This document shows, piece by piece, positions 45,013 through 47,818 of a stretch of 47,818 nucleotides of DNA (within the stretch, counting starts at the first letter, position 1; the number at the start of each line of letters is the position of its first letter). The translations under genes and the position numbers were made by a program. Location: contig JAAZZC010000119.1 in assembly GCA_014239335.1 (NCBI GenBank), positions 1-47,818 of the forward strand, written 5' to 3'. The notes below the pieces were generated by a model. The model had not been told where the DNA came from. It did no database searches and saw nothing but the letters and a program-made list of their open reading frames with translations. The DNA is from Verrucomicrobiales bacterium. GTDB lineage: Bacteria; Verrucomicrobiota; Verrucomicrobiia; Verrucomicrobiales; DEV007.

Positions 45013-45759
45013 TTAAATCGTCTCCATTAACTGTTCCGGTATATCAAAATTCCCATAGACGCTCTGGGTGTCATCGTAATCATCAATAGCTGCAAAAAGT
45101 CTTAACACTTGCCGCGCTATTGAAGGATCACTGATAGTCGCAGTCGTTTTAGGAACATAAATTAGCTTCTGCGACTCAATATGTGCACCTGATTCTGAAA
45201 TCGTATTCGCAACATTTGAAAGTTCCTCATTAGCAGTGATAACATAAAATAATTTATCATCATTAACGACATCCTCAGCGCCCGCATCAATTGCTAAGCT
45301 CATAACTTCTTCTTCGCTACTTGATTTTTCTGATAATTTAATTTCACCTTTTCGATCAAACATATGAGACACACTGCCTGGCCCTCCTAAATTTCCATTA
45401 TTTTTATTAAATAAAGTCCGCAAATCTGCAAAAGAACGATTTTTATTATCTGTGATTATTTCAACAATCAATGCTATACCGCCGGCTCCGAATCCTTCAT
45501 AACAAGCCTCCTCATATGAAACACCTTCGATCTCTCCGGTACCTTTTTTAATCGCTCTTTCAATAGTATCTCCAGGTAAACTTTGTTTTTTGGCATTGGT
45601 TACAGCTTGCCGCAACCGAGCATTCAAATCCGAATCCCCCCCTCCATCACGCGCAGCCACAGTTATCTCTTTCGCAAGCTTACTGAAAAGCTTGCTACGC
45701 TTCGCGTCGGCAGCACCTTTAATATGCTTCACCTTGGACCATTTGTTATGTCCGGCCAT
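45013..45759 (-). CDS. yebC: YebC/PmpR-family DNA-binding regulatory protein
   Basis: 248 residues, normal for the family. The N-terminus AGHNKWSKVKHIKGAADAKR is the family hallmark, followed by LFSKLAKEITVAARDGGGD, GAGGIALIVEIITDNKNR and LGGPGSVSHMFDRKGEI. Members act as transcription regulators, and some help translation at polyproline-type stalls. The genomic partner here is rho, 39 bases downstream, rather than ruvC. The ATG gives the canonical start. Upstream is a 427-base gap shared with the divergent histone-like gene. Confidence 0.95.
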   Translation of the reverse strand: MAGHNKWSKVKHIKGAADAKRSKLFSKLAKEITVAARDGGGDSDLNARLRQAVTNAKKQSLPGDTIERAIKKGTGEIEGVSYEEACYEGFGAGGIALIVEIITDNKNRSFADLRTLFNKNNGNLGGPGSVSHMFDRKGEIKLSEKSSSEEEVMSLAIDAGAEDVVNDDKLFYVITANEELSNVANTISESGAHIESQKLIYVPKTTATISDPSIARQVLRLFAAIDDYDDTQSVYGNFDIPEQLMETI

Positions 45760-46186
45760 ATCATTAATTCCAGCTAGGCCAGAACATATTTTTAAATAAA
45801 AAAAGAGTATTTTGGTTGTTTTTTCCTAATTCTCAGCAGAATAAACTGCTTAAGTAATGGAAATTATGACCATTCACTTTGAAGTCCTTTTATTATTTGA
45901 TTTGCAACACCTTATTTAATTGGACGCTGCATCTCCTTAAACCTAAAGGAAAGATCATATTTCTCCGATTGGAGAACGGCAATATTCTAAGTAAAAAAAA
46001 TCCCAATGTCAATGGATGCTTCAAATTAAGTTGATCTATGCTAAATCAAAGCCCAAAATAATATTTTCTATGCAATATACTAAGCAACAAGGTGTTTTCT
46101 ACTTGATCCCAAGCACGCCTTTGCTAATGAAACACTGGAAACAAAATCACCTCTAGTTGCTAGGAAGCAAATCAAGGATCAAAAAA
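45760..46186. other. 427-base divergent intergenic region without a gene
   Basis: This gap between yebC (-) and the histone-like gene (+) is AT-rich. It holds a small perfect hairpin TTCTCC-GATT-GGAGAA at 45961-45976 and a 5-base stem around 45835-45850. No ORF with coding character, no tRNA fold and no clear promoter hexamers were seen. AAGGA at 46174-46178 is the ribosome binding site of the downstream gene. The region presumably holds two divergent promoters and may hide a small RNA, but nothing in it is recognised. Confidence 0.4.
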
Positions 46187-46519
46187 ATGGGCAAACAATA
46201 TAATAAACTGATTAAAAGAGTTCGACGCAAAAATTATCTCAAGCGCAAGCGAGAGCAACTATTGGCTAAGAAAAAATTAAGCAAGTCTTCCAGTGCAAAG
46301 GATGTAAAATCTAAGCCATCCACAGACTCAACACAAAAAGCACCAGCTAAAAAAGCCGCCGCTAAAAAAGCACCAGCTAAAAAAGCCGCTGCTAAAAAAG
46401 CACCAGCCAAAAAAGCCGCCGCTAAAAAAGCACCAGCTAAAAAAGCCGCTGCTAAAAAAGCACCAGCCAAAAAAGCCGCTGCTAAAAAAGCAACTGAGGC
46501 TGAGAATAGCGAATCTTAA
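46187..46519 (+). CDS. Small basic protein with histone H1-like lysine/alanine repeat tail
   Basis: 110 residues from the ATG at 46187, chosen because AAGGA (46174-46178) lies 8 bases before it. A longer TTG start at 46157 has no such support. The first ~30 residues are strongly basic ([20 protein letters not shown]). The C-terminal part is five exact copies of [10 protein letters not shown], encoded by five 30-base units at 46343-46492, then an acidic end TEAENSES. The tail looks like histone H1/Hc1-type chromatin proteins, so binding to DNA or RNA and nucleoid compaction is the likely role. The NYN gene follows after 18 bases. Confidence 0.8.
   Translation: MGKQYNKLIKRVRRKNYLKRKREQLLAKKKLSKSSSAKDVKSKPSTDSTQKAPAKKAAAKKAPAKKAAAKKAPAKKAAAKKAPAKKAAAKKAPAKKAAAKKATEAENSES
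46343..46492 (+). repeat. Five 30-bp tandem units coding [10 protein letters not shown]
   Basis: Five units of exactly 30 bases with no insertions. They differ only at third positions of alanine codons (GCT or GCC at two sites), so the encoded peptide is identical in all. Each unit contains two A6 runs. The unit length keeps the frame, so copy-number change would only lengthen or shorten the tail. Confidence 0.95.
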
Positions 46520-46537
46520 ATTAGAATTCATTACAAA

Positions 46538-46978
46538 ATGAATGAGATGAATAAGGAACATATTCCTTATCTCATTATTGATGGGCACAGTATAATCTTT
46601 GCTTGGAAGGATTTGCGAATTCTCCATGACCACAGCCAGTTAGCGGCTCGCGAGGACCTCATCAATAAAATGACTGGCTACCAAGACTGTACTGACGAAA
46701 GAGTAATCATCGTATTTGACGGGAAGGGAACAAAAACAGAAAGCCATTACGAAGAAGATGGCATTCAAGTTTTTTTCTCCAAAAAAGGGGTGTCAGCCGA
46801 TCAGATAATAGAACGGTTAGTTGGGAAGTATGGAAGAAAGAAAAAAATCACAATCGCATCACGCGACAAAGCCGTATTAGACACCTGCTCATCCTTTGGG
46901 GCACTTGCGATCTCCCCCAATTCCCTAAGAGAATCCCTTGAAAGCGCAGAAGAAAAATTAAGCAAAAAAACAATCTAA
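46538..46978 (+). CDS. NYN (YacP/Rae1-like) PIN-fold nuclease
   Basis: 146 residues with the NYN domain order: PYLIIDGHSIIFAW, VIIVFDGKGTKTES, FFSKKGVSADQIIERLV and KITIASRDKAVLD. These hold the four aspartates expected to bind metal. The length and the whole-protein match to the domain fit YacP-type proteins, of which Bacillus Rae1 is a ribosome-associated mRNA endonuclease. An RNA-cleaving role is therefore inferred. An ATG at 46547 is an alternative start. The gene follows the basic repeat protein by 18 bases, so the two are likely co-expressed. Confidence 0.85.
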   Translation: MNEMNKEHIPYLIIDGHSIIFAWKDLRILHDHSQLAAREDLINKMTGYQDCTDERVIIVFDGKGTKTESHYEEDGIQVFFSKKGVSADQIIERLVGKYGRKKKITIASRDKAVLDTCSSFGALAISPNSLRESLESAEEKLSKKTI

Positions 46979-47057
46979 TAAATTAAATAGTTATTTTGGA
47001 ATGATTATAAATCTCATGAAGGCTTCGATAGTTCATTAGATTATTCTATCTAAATCA

Positions 47058-47384
47058 ATGCTTTGGCAAACCATAGTTACCCTATTCTTAACAATCCTTC
47101 ACGATAAGCAAGCGCGCCGGAAAATGCTCTTCATTTTCTCAATAGCTACATTACTTTTTATAGTCTTGGGTTTTATTTTTTTGAGCGATTTCCTCGAACA
47201 ACATCCATTTGTTTTTTCGCTTTACTGGCTCTTCTCCTTGGCTCTCACAGCGTTAATGTTAATGATGGCAACTTATGATCTTTTAATTACAAAAAAAGAC
47301 ATAAAGAATCTAAAAGAAGTCGAATTACAAAGAATGCTAGGGGAAATAAAAAAAGAAGTCTCCAAAAAAAGAAATGACGAGTAA
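47058..47384 (+). CDS. Small membrane protein of unknown function
   Basis: 108 residues with two hydrophobic helices: about 23-43 ([20 protein letters not shown]) and 51-75 ([20 protein letters not shown]). A charged C-terminal helix follows ([19 protein letters not shown]), probably cytoplasmic. I know no family for it. It ends next to or overlapping the second dGTPase-family gene, which suggests co-transcription. Confidence 0.65.
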   Translation: MLWQTIVTLFLTILHDKQARRKMLFIFSIATLLFIVLGFIFLSDFLEQHPFVFSLYWLFSLALTALMLMMATYDLLITKKDIKNLKEVELQRMLGEIKKEVSKKRNDE

Positions 47385-47388
47385 TCGG

Positions 47389-47818
47389 ATGCTGAAAACT
47401 CGTTCGCAAATTGAAAAAGAAGAACGTAAAAATTTTTCTCAATTCGGCCAATGCAATGCTGAAAGCGCTGGCAGAAAACATCCTGAACCACCTCATTCTT
47501 ATAGAACTGCTTTTCAAAGAGATAGGGCAAGGATTATACATTCGCGAGCTTTCCGTCGCCTAGAGTATAAAACTCAGGTATTTCTCAATGGCACTGGGGA
47601 TCATCTTAGAACTCGATTAACTCATACAATCGAAGTCGCTTCAGTCAGTCGAACCATCGCATGTGCACTCGGAGTCAACCAAGATCTTGCAGAAGCAATT
47701 GCCTTGGCTCACGACCTCGGCCACCCTCCTTTTGGTCATACCGGAGAAAAAAAACTGAACCAAATTATGTTAAAGGATGGCGGCTTTGAGCATAACATTC
47801 AAAGCCTCAGGGTGGTAG
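47389..47818 (+). CDS. Second dGTPase-family HD-domain protein, 3' truncated by the window
   Basis: The frame from ATG 47389 runs to the window edge. It includes [69 protein letters not shown] and [13 protein letters not shown], so the HD metal site is present. These are the hallmarks of deoxyguanosinetriphosphate triphosphohydrolase-like proteins. An ATG at 47374 in the same frame would overlap the preceding gene by 11 bases and is also possible. It is clearly different from the family member at 37526-38791 (FEHN against FEGN), so the two are paralogues and not a recent duplication. The C-terminal part is not in the window. Confidence 0.9.
   Translation, partial: MLKTRSQIEKEERKNFSQFGQCNAESAGRKHPEPPHSYRTAFQRDRARIIHSRAFRRLEYKTQVFLNGTGDHLRTRLTHTIEVASVSRTIACALGVNQDLAEAIALAHDLGHPPFGHTGEKKLNQIMLKDGGFEHNIQSLRVV

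Noticed and set aside
46343-46492. Possible CRISPR-like array because of regular 30-base units
   Set aside because: The units are directly adjacent with no spacers and lie in frame inside a coding sequence.
46234-46633. Minus-strand reading frames rich in Ala/Phe/Gly or Ser/Trp/Cys/Phe
   Set aside because: They are the reverse reading of the [10 protein letters not shown] repeat and have no independent support.

Overview
The window reads as a chromosomal piece of a PVC-superphylum bacterium, most likely a marine member of Verrucomicrobiota. Pointers are two sets of DUF1501 and DUF1549/DUF1553 genes, a PVC-type haem-binding CxxCH protein, a DUF1080/beta-propeller/HEAT giant, LL-diaminopimelate aminotransferase, a lamin-tail/CotH exoprotein and a lysine/alanine-rich histone-like protein. 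The DNA is AT-rich. Few genes have a clear Shine-Dalgarno site, so several starts rest on signal peptides or spacing. I saw no tRNA, rRNA, CRISPR array, insertion sequence or integrase.

Layout. Positions 2-7168 (+): the 3' part of a haem-binding/PmoA-like protein, then an RND efflux adaptor and pump. A small secreted protein (7216-7710, -) diverges from dapL (7828-9063, +). From 35135 down to 9075 everything is on the minus strand. In transcription order: a DUF1080/propeller/HEAT/cupredoxin protein, DUF1549/DUF1553, DUF1501, an enolase-superfamily dehydratase, an SDR, a PKS gene, a PKS-NRPS gene, a sulfotransferase, then a second DUF1501 and DUF1549/DUF1553 pair. From 35431: a coiled-coil membrane protein (-), then pabA, a dGTPase-family gene and a 1568-residue CotH/lamin-tail exoprotein (+). 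The right end carries yebC-rho (-), then a histone-like gene, a NYN nuclease, a small membrane protein and the start of a second dGTPase-family gene (+).

The centrepiece is the biosynthetic locus at 12708-25835. The two synthase genes together encode KS-AT-DH-CMT-psiKR-ER-KR-ACP-C-A-PCP followed by a reductase-like domain, an order like that of highly reducing PKS-NRPS hybrids. They lie in the same reading frame and are separated by one TAA codon. Reading through it restores the conserved linker (EIA-[stop]-RDGVRYVNRL). The adenylation-domain pocket reads D-I-L-Q-L-G-L-V-W-K, essentially the glycine code. The last ~390 residues resemble fatty acyl-ACP reductase (AAR), including a TTGN motif, a GxGSIGxG Rossmann loop and a cysteine that lines up with the AAR catalytic cysteine, rather than a thioesterase or a standard NRPS reductase domain. 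A sulfotransferase starts 3 bases after the synthase stop. My inference is a C-methylated, reduced acyl chain joined to glycine, released reductively as an aldehyde or similar, and possibly sulfated.

The flanking PVC-type genes look like extracytoplasmic redox and carbohydrate functions. The dehydratase and SDR suggest sugar-acid catabolism. I cannot show that they belong to the biosynthetic pathway.
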